NCBI GenBank assembly: GCA_046153985.1 | Contig: JBJXFD010000187.1 | Span: forward strand, 5,378 to 69,377 | Reading direction: 5' to 3' | Origin: JABWAJ01 sp046153985 | GTDB lineage: Bacteria; Bacteroidota; Bacteroidia; Chitinophagales; Saprospiraceae | DNA: 64,000 nt | Shown here: piece by piece, positions 24,286-32,246 of the stretch | Layout of the letters: each line of letters starts with the position of its first letter | How positions within the stretch are numbered: the first letter of the stretch is position 1 | Notes under the pieces: model-generated | Seen by the model: the letters and a program-made list of their open reading frames with translations, nothing else | Databases searched by the model: none | Told to the model about the DNA's origin: nothing | Program-made: the position numbers and the translations under genes

Positions 24286-27200
24286 TTAAAAAATGGGTTG
24301 AAAAGCATCCGCACCGGAAGTGGCCATCCCCTCGTATGTTTTCCAGCGCAAGTCAACAATTTCCTGCGCCAGCGTCATCAATTTTTCCGCCTCGTCCGGA
24401 TTGGTCAGGTTCAGCACTTTATACCGCAATTCGTTGTAGGCGTAATCCTTCAGCGTAATCATTGGTCGTGGCGAATCCAGCACAAAAGGGTTGCGGTTAT
24501 TTTTGCGCAATACCGGATTGTAGCGGATCAACGGCCAATAACCGCTGGCTACAGCGAGGTCTTGCTGATTCATCCCTTTTTCCATGTCAATGCCGTGGGC
24601 GATGCAATGGCTGTACGCTAAAATGATGGAAGGGCCGTCGTAAGCTTCCGCTTCGCGCATGGCCAAAAGGGTTTGCTGGGGATTAGCGCCCATTGCCACT
24701 TGCGCCACGTACACGTTGCCGTAAGAAATGACTTGAAGCGCCAGGTCTTTTTTGCCAACCCGTTTCCCTGCTGCCGCAAACTTCGCCGTAGCAGCCGTCG
24801 GGGTCGCTTTGGACATTTGTCCGCCGGTATTGGAATACACTTCTGTGTCCAATACTAAGATATTGATGTTGCGGCCGCTCGCCATTGCGTGGTCGAGGCC
24901 TCCGGCGCCGATGTCATAAGCCCAGCCGTCGCCGCCAACGAGCCAAACACTCCGGTGAACGAGTTGATCTGCGAGGGACAACAAATGACGGGCAAGGCTG
25001 GAATCTATGCTTGCTAAACGCGATTTCAGTGCGGAAACCCGCAAGCGCTGCGCTGCAATTTCAGATTCCAATTTTTGCGGCGATTCAATCAAATCCCGGA
25101 CAAAATCCACCCCCAATTCCGGTTCCAACTGCCGCAGCAAGTCGTGCGCCATGGACATATGTTTGTCGGCAGTCAGGCGCATGCCCAACCCAAATTCTGC
25201 ATTGTCTTCAAAAAGAGAATTCGACCAGGCGGGGCCTTTCCCAGCGCCATTGACCGTCCAGGGCGTCGTGGGCAGGTTGCCGCCGTAGATGGAAGAACAG
25301 CCGGTCGCATTGGCCACAATCAGCCGGTCGCCAAAGAGCTGGGTCAGCAGCCGGATATAGGGCGTTTCGCCACAACCTGCACAAGCGCCTGAAAATTCAA
25401 ATAATGGCTCCAGAAACTGCGCGCCATGCACCATGGAGAAGTTGACTTCGGCCCGGACATTAACCGGAATCTGTTCAAAATAGTGGATATTTTCGCGACC
25501 CTGCTCCAGCAAAGGCGCTTTGTCTTTTAAGTTAATGGCTTTTTCGCTGCGATCGGCAGGATTCGTTGCCGGGCAAACCTCTACACAAAGGTTACAACCC
25601 GTACAGTCTTCAAGGTAGACCTGCAGGGTATACCTGGTTTCAGGAAAACCGCGGGCGTTGATGGGCGCCGACCCGAAGCCTTCGGGAGCCTGTTGTAACA
25701 AATCTTCATGGTAGAATTTTGCGCGGATCACGCTATGCGGGCACACAAAACTGCAATTGCCGCATTGAATACAGAGGTCTGGTTCCCAACAGGCAACAAG
25801 GTCCGAAATGTTTCTTTTTTCCCATTTGGTGGTGCCGCTGGGATAGGTGCCGTCAATGGGCATTGCGCTGACGGGCAGTTCATCGCCGTGCCCCGCCATC
25901 ATTTTTCCGATCACTTCCCGCACAAACAGGGGGGCAGCATCCGGCACGACCGGCAAAAAGTCAGTGGTGGCATGGGCGGCTTGGGGGATGGTCACTTCAA
26001 ACAGGTTTTCCAGGGTTTGGTCAACCGCCTGGTAATTTTTTTCAATGACCGCTTTTCCCTTTTTATAGTACGTTTTTTCAATGGCTTTTTTGATGTGGCC
26101 GATCGCTTCTTCGCGTGGGAGCACGCCCGAAAGCGCAAAAAAACAGGTTTGCATGATGGTGTTGATCCGGCCAGCCATTCCGGTTTCGCGGGCAACTTCG
26201 GTTGCATCAATCACGTAGAACCGTATCTTTTTGTTGATAATCTCTTTTTGAACAGACAACGGCAGTTGGTCCCAAACCGTCTCCCGGTCGTAAGGGCTAT
26301 TCAGCAGGAAAGTAGCGCCCTGGCAGGCTAATGGCAACATTTCTACTTTATCCAAAAAATTGAACTGGTGGCAAGCGATGAAATCCGCCTGGGCAATCAA
26401 ATACGGTGCGCGGATGGGTTCGGGGCCGAAGCGCAGGTGAGAAACTGTGCGGGCGCCCGATTTTTTAGAATCGTAGACAAAATAGCCCTGTGCAAACAAC
26501 GGGGTGTTTTCTCCAATAATTTTGATGCTGTTTTTGTTGGCGCCGACCGTCCCGTCAGCTCCCAATCCGAAAAACAGCGCCTGGCGCCATCCGGATTCAT
26601 CCAAGGAAAAATAAGGGTCAATGTCTAAACTGGTAAAGCCGATATCATCTGTGATGCCGATGGTGAAGTGGTTTTTGGGCTGTTCTTTCTTCATTTCGTC
26701 AAAAATGGCTTTCACCATAGCCGGAGTAAATTCCTTTGAAGAGAGGCCGTATCGTCCGCCGGTGACTTTGGGCAAGTGCGACATTTTGCCCTGGTTGAAG
26801 GCTTCTACCAGCGTGGTGACGATGTCCTGATACATGGGTTCACCGGAAGCACCGGGTTCTTTTGTTCGGTCCAATACGCTGATCGCCTGAACGGTGGTGG
26901 GCAAAACAGCTAAAAAATGATCCATTGAAAAAGGCCGGAATAACCGAACCTGGACCACGCCAACTTTTTCACCGCCCGCCTGAAGGAACTTGACGGTTTC
27001 CGCCACCGTTTCGCCGCCGGAACCCATGATAACGAGGACGCGCGTGGCCTCCGGATCGCCTGAATAATCAAAAGGTCGGTAATGCCTTCCGGTTAGTCCG
27101 CCGAATTTTTTCATCACCTCCGATACGATATCCGGGGTGCGCGCATAAAACGGATTGACCGTTTCTCTACCCTGAAAATAAACATCCGGATTCTGTGCGG

Positions 27201-27861
27201 TTCCGCGAATAAATGGGTTGTCGGGGCTCAGGCCTCTTTTCCGATGTGCAAAAACAAGTTCGTCGCTGATCATGGCGCGGATAATTTCATCCGGAATCAT
27301 GAATATCTTATTCACTTCGTGGGAAGTGCGGAAACCGTCAAAAAAATGGATGAACGGGATGCGTGCCGCTAAGGTAGAAGCCTGGGCGATCAGCGCCATG
27401 TCGTGCGCCTCCTGCACACTGGCAGCAGCCAGCATGGCAAAGCCGGTAGACCGTGCAGCCATCACGTCCTGGTGATCGCCAAAGATGGACAACCCCTGCG
27501 CTGCTAAGGAGCGCGCAGCAACCTGAATCACAGCCGAAGTCAATTCACCTGCAATCTTGTACATATTGGGCAGCATAAGCATCAAACCCTGAGATGCGGT
27601 GAACGTGGTCGTCATCGCGCCCGTTTGCAAAGCGCCGTGAACGGTTCCGGCGGCGCCGCCTTCGCTTTGCATTTCAATGATTTCCGGCACGGCGCCCCAG
27701 ATGTTTTTTATGCCTTTTGCTGACCATTCGTCCGCCAATTCCGCCATCGTAGAAGAAGGTGTGATGGGGTAAATGGCGCAAACTTCATTGACACGGTAAG
27801 CGATATGAGCAGTGGCTTCGTTGCCATCAAGGGTTGCTACAGTTATTTTTTGATTGGACAT
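24286..27861 (-). CDS. nifJ: pyruvate:ferredoxin (flavodoxin) oxidoreductase
   Basis: The 1191-residue protein is a single-chain PFOR. The N-terminal domain I shows AYRVNEVCAIYPITPSS and the following domain has VLVIMGSGGETVAETVKFLQ. Two [4Fe-4S] motifs, CIQCGNCSFVCP and CTGCNLCVEVCP, lie near residues 700 and 760. SGACAGCGETPY provides the proximal cluster ligands, and NATGCSSIYGGNLPTTPW plus WAYDIGAGGLDHAMASG bind thiamine diphosphate. The enzyme converts pyruvate and CoA to acetyl-CoA and CO2 with reduced ferredoxin. Length is normal for the family. It is flanked by a GltD/NfnB-like reductase (14 bases upstream) and a DHODH-like flavoprotein, forming one operon that likely links pyruvate oxidation to NAD(P)H. 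Confidence 0.97.
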   Translation of the reverse strand: MSNQKITVATLDGNEATAHIAYRVNEVCAIYPITPSSTMAELADEWSAKGIKNIWGAVPEIIEMQSEGGAAGTVHGALQTGAMTTTFTASQGLMLMLPNMYKIAGELTSAVIQVAARSLAAQGLSIFGDHQDVMAARSTGFAMLAAASVQEAHDMALIAQASTLAARIPFIHFFDGFRTSHEVNKIFMIPDEIIRAMISDELVFAHRKRGLSPDNPFIRGTAQNPDVYFQGRETVNPFYARTPDIVSEVMKKFGGLTGRHYRPFDYSGDPEATRVLVIMGSGGETVAETVKFLQAGGEKVGVVQVRLFRPFSMDHFLAVLPTTVQAISVLDRTKEPGASGEPMYQDIVTTLVEAFNQGKMSHLPKVTGGRYGLSSKEFTPAMVKAIFDEMKKEQPKNHFTIGITDDIGFTSLDIDPYFSLDESGWRQALFFGLGADGTVGANKNSIKIIGENTPLFAQGYFVYDSKKSGARTVSHLRFGPEPIRAPYLIAQADFIACHQFNFLDKVEMLPLACQGATFLLNSPYDRETVWDQLPLSVQKEIINKKIRFYVIDATEVARETGMAGRINTIMQTCFFALSGVLPREEAIGHIKKAIEKTYYKKGKAVIEKNYQAVDQTLENLFEVTIPQAAHATTDFLPVVPDAAPLFVREVIGKMMAGHGDELPVSAMPIDGTYPSGTTKWEKRNISDLVACWEPDLCIQCGNCSFVCPHSVIRAKFYHEDLLQQAPEGFGSAPINARGFPETRYTLQVYLEDCTGCNLCVEVCPATNPADRSEKAINLKDKAPLLEQGRENIHYFEQIPVNVRAEVNFSMVHGAQFLEPLFEFSGACAGCGETPYIRLLTQLFGDRLIVANATGCSSIYGGNLPTTPWTVNGAGKGPAWSNSLFEDNAEFGLGMRLTADKHMSMAHDLLRQLEPELGVDFVRDLIESPQKLESEIAAQRLRVSALKSRLASIDSSLARHLLSLADQLVHRSVWLVGGDGWAYDIGAGGLDHAMASGRNINILVLDTEVYSNTGGQMSKATPTAATAKFAAAGKRVGKKDLALQVISYGNVYVAQVAMGANPQQTLLAMREAEAYDGPSIILAYSHCIAHGIDMEKGMNQQDLAVASGYWPLIRYNPVLRKNNRNPFVLDSPRPMITLKDYAYNELRYKVLNLTNPDEAEKLMTLAQEIVDLRWKTYEGMATSGADAFQPIF

Positions 27862-27875
27862 GGTAAATACACTTT

Positions 27876-29507
27876 TTAGATACTTTCAAGGGTCATTTCG
27901 ATGGCGTGGCAGGGACACTGCTCAAAACAAACTGCACAGCCGGTGCACAAGTCGTAGTTAAAAAGATAGCGCTGGCCAGGCCCCAGTTTGATGACAGCAT
28001 CCTCCGGGCACGCGCCGAAACAGCCGTCGCATTCAAAGCAATTGCCGCAGGAAAAACAACGTGCTGCTTCATTCCGGGCTGCTTTTTCAGACAGGCCGCC
28101 GACGATCTCCGAAAAATCTTTAGTGGCAGTCTCCAGATCAAGGTGGGGTTGCGCCTGAACGGGCGCTTCGGTCCGGTACCACACGTGCAGTTTTTCAAAC
28201 CCTGCAATCGGTTTTTTTTCAGGTTTCACATAAGGCGTTTCTTCTAAAAAACTGTGGATAAACCGGGCCGCCTTTTTTCCGTGCCCTACAGCAATGGTGA
28301 CGCTTCTTTCGCCCGGAACCACATCGCCTCCCGCAAAAACACCGGCGCAGCTCGTCATCATATCGGAACCTACGACCACGGTGCCATCTTCTTTAATCGC
28401 CATACCGGGCGCCTTTTTCAGAAAATCCGTGTCAGTGTCCTGTCCAAGCGCGAGGATCAGGGAATCGGCTTCTAAGGTTTCAACTTCGCCGGTAGGAACG
28501 GGCTTGCCGTTTTCAATGCGCATGACCTCCACGGTAAAAGATTGCTGGTCAATGCTTTTTATGGTGCGCAACCAATGTATTTTTACGCCTTCGCTCAGGG
28601 CTTCGGCTGCTTCAAAATCATGAGCCGGCATGTGCTCGCGGTCGCGGCGGTAGATGATCAGGGCTTCTTCTGCGCCTAAGCGTTTGGCAATGCGCGCTGC
28701 GTCCATAGCGGTGTTTCCGCCGCCATAAACGGCAACTCTGCGGCCTATTTTGGGCGCCAGGCCGAGTTCGACATCCCGGATAAAGCTCACTGCATCAAAG
28801 ATCTGGCCGGCATCGCGCGCCGGGATGTCGGTCTTTTTTCCAATATGTGCCCCGATGGCAACAAATACCGCATCAAAATTCCCGGCTTCCTTTTCGTGCA
28901 GGATGTCTTCTACTTTGTAGTTCAACCGGATTTTGACGCCCATTTTTTCGATGCGAAAAATTTCTGCCATCAGGATATTCCGCGGCAAGCGGTAGGCCGG
29001 GATGCCAAAATGCATCATCCCGCCAGGTAGCGGGCCTGCTTCGAAAATCTCTACCTCGTGTTTCAGCCTTCGCAGGTGGTAGGCTGCAGACAGCCCGCTG
29101 GGCCCGGCGCCAACGACCAAAACCCTTTTTCCGGTAGTCCCGACAATGGGTTCAAATTCCCAGTCTTTTTCTATCGCCAGGTCTCCCAAAAAGCGTTCGA
29201 CGGCGTGAATGCTGACCGGACTGTCCACCTGAGTCCGGTTGCAATTGCTTTCACAGGGGTGATAACAAACCCGCCCGTGTATGGCCGGCATAGGATTTTC
29301 CTCGACCAGCTTTTGCCAGGCTTTCCGGTGTTTTCCAGCCACGACCAAAGCCAGCCAGGCCTGTATGTTTTCCCCGGCGGGACAGGCATTGTTGCAAGGG
29401 GGGAGGAGGTCGGTATAGACTGGCTTTTGTTTGCGGAGTGGGCCGGTGCCATCTGCGTGGCTGCGCAGGTCCGGCGTGGATGTTAAATCGTTGAAGTGCT
29501 GCAGCAT
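27876..29507 (-). CDS. NAD(P)-binding iron-sulfur flavoprotein (GltD/NfnB-like) with C-terminal ferredoxin domain
   Basis: The 543-residue protein resembles the glutamate synthase small subunit fused to a ferredoxin module. An N-terminal cluster region (CNNACPAGENIQAW, CYHPCESNCNRTQVD) is followed by an FAD fold GAGPSGLSAAYHL, an NAD(P)H fold VYGGGNTAMDAARIAKRLGA, and C-terminal motifs CFSCGNCFECDGCFGACP and CTGCAVCFEQCPCHAIEM. It most likely moves electrons between NAD(P)H and the ferredoxin used by the adjacent PFOR. No GltB large subunit is present, so glutamate synthesis is unlikely. ATG 29507 was preferred to an upstream TTG at 29564 because AAAGGA lies just before it. It is the first gene of the three-gene operon. 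Confidence 0.88.
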   Translation of the reverse strand: MLQHFNDLTSTPDLRSHADGTGPLRKQKPVYTDLLPPCNNACPAGENIQAWLALVVAGKHRKAWQKLVEENPMPAIHGRVCYHPCESNCNRTQVDSPVSIHAVERFLGDLAIEKDWEFEPIVGTTGKRVLVVGAGPSGLSAAYHLRRLKHEVEIFEAGPLPGGMMHFGIPAYRLPRNILMAEIFRIEKMGVKIRLNYKVEDILHEKEAGNFDAVFVAIGAHIGKKTDIPARDAGQIFDAVSFIRDVELGLAPKIGRRVAVYGGGNTAMDAARIAKRLGAEEALIIYRRDREHMPAHDFEAAEALSEGVKIHWLRTIKSIDQQSFTVEVMRIENGKPVPTGEVETLEADSLILALGQDTDTDFLKKAPGMAIKEDGTVVVGSDMMTSCAGVFAGGDVVPGERSVTIAVGHGKKAARFIHSFLEETPYVKPEKKPIAGFEKLHVWYRTEAPVQAQPHLDLETATKDFSEIVGGLSEKAARNEAARCFSCGNCFECDGCFGACPEDAVIKLGPGQRYLFNYDLCTGCAVCFEQCPCHAIEMTLESI

Positions 29508-30124
29508 GATCAAGTCCTTTATTTGCCGCAAGGTGGCTTCTTTTTTTTCAGATGGGAATGACAAATCTCAATGGTGTGGGAGATGTAGATCAGTTGGTAT
29601 GATGTTTCGTAGTCATAGGTTCTTCTCTGCCTGGCGGGGGAAATCAGCAAATCATGTAACTCTTATCTGGGGTTTTGAACATGCTCTTAAGCGTATTACC
29701 GGATCTTGAAAAAGGAATTTACCTGATTACCCTTCAATCTGAGGGTAATTTTGAACATAAAACATTCAAATACATTGTCATATAGAAAAGGGGCAGTAAA
29801 AAAAATAAAAATTTTTTCAATAGCGGGCGACCCATAAATAGATTTATCCCAGGGGGTATATTCTGTTCACTATCAGGATTTAACCTAAGTGATCTGTGTA
29901 TAACGATCTGAAAATCATATTAGTAACATTCGGAAGGTGACCAAATCATGACAATCGTTTTGTGAACCTTCCCTGCGGTATTTAGTTGTGCTTTCGATTT
30001 TGCGCAACCGGCAGGTGAAACTTGCAAACGGTGCAATACTTCCGGGATAGCGCAAAATTTACCAGCGCTGAGCTGATTTATCTTTTTGTCTGGTAATTAT
30101 TCAAAATCGCTATTGAATTTTCGC
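29508..30124. other. intergenic region between divergent genes
   Basis: This 617-base region holds the promoters of the PFOR operon and of the T9SS protein at 30125. It also holds a remnant of a T9SS tail at 29688-29785. The stretch 29795-30085 is AT-rich and contains GGAAGGT and ACCTTCC as inverted arms near 29933 and 29967. No further coding frame is convincing. Confidence 0.5.
29688..29785 (+). pseudogene. orphan copy of T9SS type A C-terminal tail end
   Basis: Reading from 29696, the frame gives LPDLEKGIYLITLQSEGN followed by FEHKTFKYIVI and a stop at 29783-29785. This is nearly identical to the last 29 residues of the protein at 30125-31486 (ALPDLEKGMYLITLQSADDF). Upstream there is no continuation of the gene. 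It is therefore a leftover 3' end, from duplication and deletion or from recombination between sorting tails. Confidence 0.85.
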
Positions 30125-31486
30125 ATGAAACAATTATTTACAGGAGTTTATGCCCCACACTTTGTCCTCGCTTTGATTTTGTTTATGACCTCGGGATTAC
30201 CCAATGAATTACAGGCACAATGCAGGGTTCAGCCTGCGGCCGGCACTTGCAGTGGAGGGAACGGTCAATTAGTGAATAATGGGAATATTAATTCCGGACA
30301 AACGTATTGGTACGCCGGTAACGGTTCAATTAACGCAGTGAATATTAATGGAGGAACCCTAAGGGTATGCGGGCAATTAACGTTAGGGAATATGAATTTC
30401 AATGGCGGCAACATTTTCATTGAAGCGGGCGGAAGCCTAACCATCAACGGAGGCGGGGCTTCGAATCTAAGTGGCAACTGCGTTATTTCCAACAGAGGGC
30501 AACTGACCATCAGCAAAACCGTTGTGATGCAAAATGCAAATAATGCGATATTTAACGCGGAGGGGGCGATTTTGAACATGGCCGGCGGCGCTTATCGGTT
30601 GGATATAAACAGCTCGACTTCGATCTTTGTTAATCATGGAACCGCCAATATTCATACGCTTTTTGTTCAGGGTTCGGCGAGTGGTCCGGCTGTGTGCCTT
30701 GGTACAAACAGTTGCACAAATTTAACTAACCTGAATAACAACCTGACAAACTCCTTTGACGCGCCCGGCGGTCAAGCGGTGGTGAGCTATACTGGAAATG
30801 CCCTGTTGAACAGCCAGTTAACAAACAACGAAAATGTGGTTGTTTGCCGGGCTACAGGAGCTACGACGTCAGGTGGCTCAAATTTTGGCAGTGCTACGAT
30901 CGTTAACAACTGTACTTCCTGTGATGCTGCTGTATTTGTCCCACTTCCCATCGAACTCCTTTTCTTCAACGGAAAACAGGAAAAAGAAAGCATCGGAATA
31001 AGCTGGGCGACTGCCACTGAATTGAACAATGATTATTTTAGTATCGAAAAATCAACAGACGGTATTCGCTGGATTGTGCTCGAAAACATCCAGGGCGCAG
31101 GTAATTCCACGATGAATTTGCAGTATACTTTTGAGGATAAAGCTCCACAGGCGGGGATTCAATACTATAGATTGAAACAAACTGACTTCGACGGCACGTT
31201 TACCTATTCTGCGGCTATTGCGATCAACTTTGAAGGTTCAGCTAAAGGGAATTCAATTTCCATTTATCCCAATCCGAATTCATCCAATCAATTAAATTTT
31301 CGTGGAATCGGCCTTGATGTTTCCTATACGCTGGAGCTCAAAAAAGTGACCGGAGAATTGCTTTATACCCAAACGGCCAACACCCATTCAATCGCATTAC
31401 CGGACCTTGAAAAAGGGATGTACCTGATTACGCTGCAATCTGCGGATGATTTTGAGCCTAAAACGTTCAAGTATATTGTGATTTAA
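30125..31486 (+). CDS. secreted Asn/Gly-rich beta-solenoid-like protein with T9SS type A tail
   Basis: The 453-residue product starts MKQLFTGVYAPHFVLALILF with a signal peptide ending near LQAQC. Residues about 60-220 are rich in Asn and Gly with a repeating short-strand pattern (NGSINAVNINGGTLRVCG, NFNGGNIFIEAGGSLTING), which suggests a beta-helix. An Ig-like domain (IELLFFNGKQ to FTYSAAIAI) follows. The last 75 residues (SIYPNPNSSNQLNF to TFKYIVI) are a type A sorting tail for T9SS export. A TTG at 30086 would add 13 residues and was not preferred. An orphan copy of the last 29 codons lies 340 bases upstream. The mature function, perhaps adhesion, is inferred from fold only. Confidence 0.82.
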   Translation: MKQLFTGVYAPHFVLALILFMTSGLPNELQAQCRVQPAAGTCSGGNGQLVNNGNINSGQTYWYAGNGSINAVNINGGTLRVCGQLTLGNMNFNGGNIFIEAGGSLTINGGGASNLSGNCVISNRGQLTISKTVVMQNANNAIFNAEGAILNMAGGAYRLDINSSTSIFVNHGTANIHTLFVQGSASGPAVCLGTNSCTNLTNLNNNLTNSFDAPGGQAVVSYTGNALLNSQLTNNENVVVCRATGATTSGGSNFGSATIVNNCTSCDAAVFVPLPIELLFFNGKQEKESIGISWATATELNNDYFSIEKSTDGIRWIVLENIQGAGNSTMNLQYTFEDKAPQAGIQYYRLKQTDFDGTFTYSAAIAINFEGSAKGNSISIYPNPNSSNQLNFRGIGLDVSYTLELKKVTGELLYTQTANTHSIALPDLEKGMYLITLQSADDFEPKTFKYIVI

Positions 31487-31496
31487 AAATTAATGC

Positions 31497-31541
31497 TTTT
31501 GCGTGCCTTGTCTGTCCCGTAGGCAAACAAGGCGCGCAAAA
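31497..31541. terminator. strong hairpin between convergent genes
   Basis: TTTTGCGTGCCTTGT (31497-31511) pairs with ACAAGGCGCGCAAAA (31527-31541) with one mismatch, and the flanks AAATTAAT/ATTAAT extend the symmetry. It ends the T9SS gene and probably the convergent gene. The 13-base string TTTGCGTGCCTTG recurs at 43801-43813. Confidence 0.75.
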
Positions 31542-31606
31542 ATTAATCACAAAGGCCGCAACGTATGCATTGCCAATGCGCTAATTGTTCCGTAGCAGGC
31601 TAATAA

Positions 31607-32152
31607 TTAATTGATCAATTTAAAGGAATCCAAAAACCGGTCAACTGATTTGTTGGGAAATTTCCCCGTTTCTGTTACGGTTTGAATGACATACATTTTA
31701 TGCTCAATCAGATAGAAGCGAACTTTGAAGATGGCGAGTCCATTTCCGAAATCAATTTTGATCTCTCTGCCGGGGAATCCATTTATTACAATTTCGCTTT
31801 CTGACAATAACTTTCCGGCAACATTGTTGACCATCCCGTCAATTGCACTTCTAAAAATAGCAGCTATTTTGTCTGTTTTCTCAGAGCTAATCAAGGTATC
31901 CGGATATTCAATGTACGCAGCCATATAGACCAAATTGTCATCTGTTCCGGCTTGAGAGGCATCGTGGATAAAGATTTTCATTTCCAATGCCCCGATTTCA
32001 GAATCAATTACTTCTGTTGTAGCGTCCGGTTCCTTCGGAAATTCAATTTGAAATGCTTCGGATTTAAGCAGAAACCAATCTTTAGGTTTCACAAATCCCA
32101 TGGTGAGAGTCATTATGGTCATAATGCCAATCAGACTTTTTTTCGTTTTCAT
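31607..32152 (-). CDS. secreted protein of unknown function (PsbP/Mog1-like appearance)
   Basis: The 181-residue protein begins with a hydrophobic leader (KSLIGIMTIMTLTMGFVKP) and continues with WFLLKSEAFQIEFPKEPDAT. Its second half shows INGFPGREIKIDFGNGLAIF and YVIQTVTETGKFPNKSVDRF, ending LDSFKLIN. This order of strands and the SVDRFLDSFKL ending recall PsbP/Mog1-fold proteins, which often have no known ligand. Export to periplasm or surface is likely from the leader. It is convergent with the T9SS gene and lies 94 bases downstream of the glycoside hydrolase on the same strand. The fold call is a pattern impression only. Confidence 0.7.
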   Translation of the reverse strand: MKTKKSLIGIMTIMTLTMGFVKPKDWFLLKSEAFQIEFPKEPDATTEVIDSEIGALEMKIFIHDASQAGTDDNLVYMAAYIEYPDTLISSEKTDKIAAIFRSAIDGMVNNVAGKLLSESEIVINGFPGREIKIDFGNGLAIFKVRFYLIEHKMYVIQTVTETGKFPNKSVDRFLDSFKLIN

Positions 32153-32246
32153 GATGAATGTTTTTTGGTTATCAATGAATCAGATCTTGATTCAGTTGCT
32201 TTAACGTTGATGCATCCTTGAAAAATTGTATATAGCATCGTTTTTT

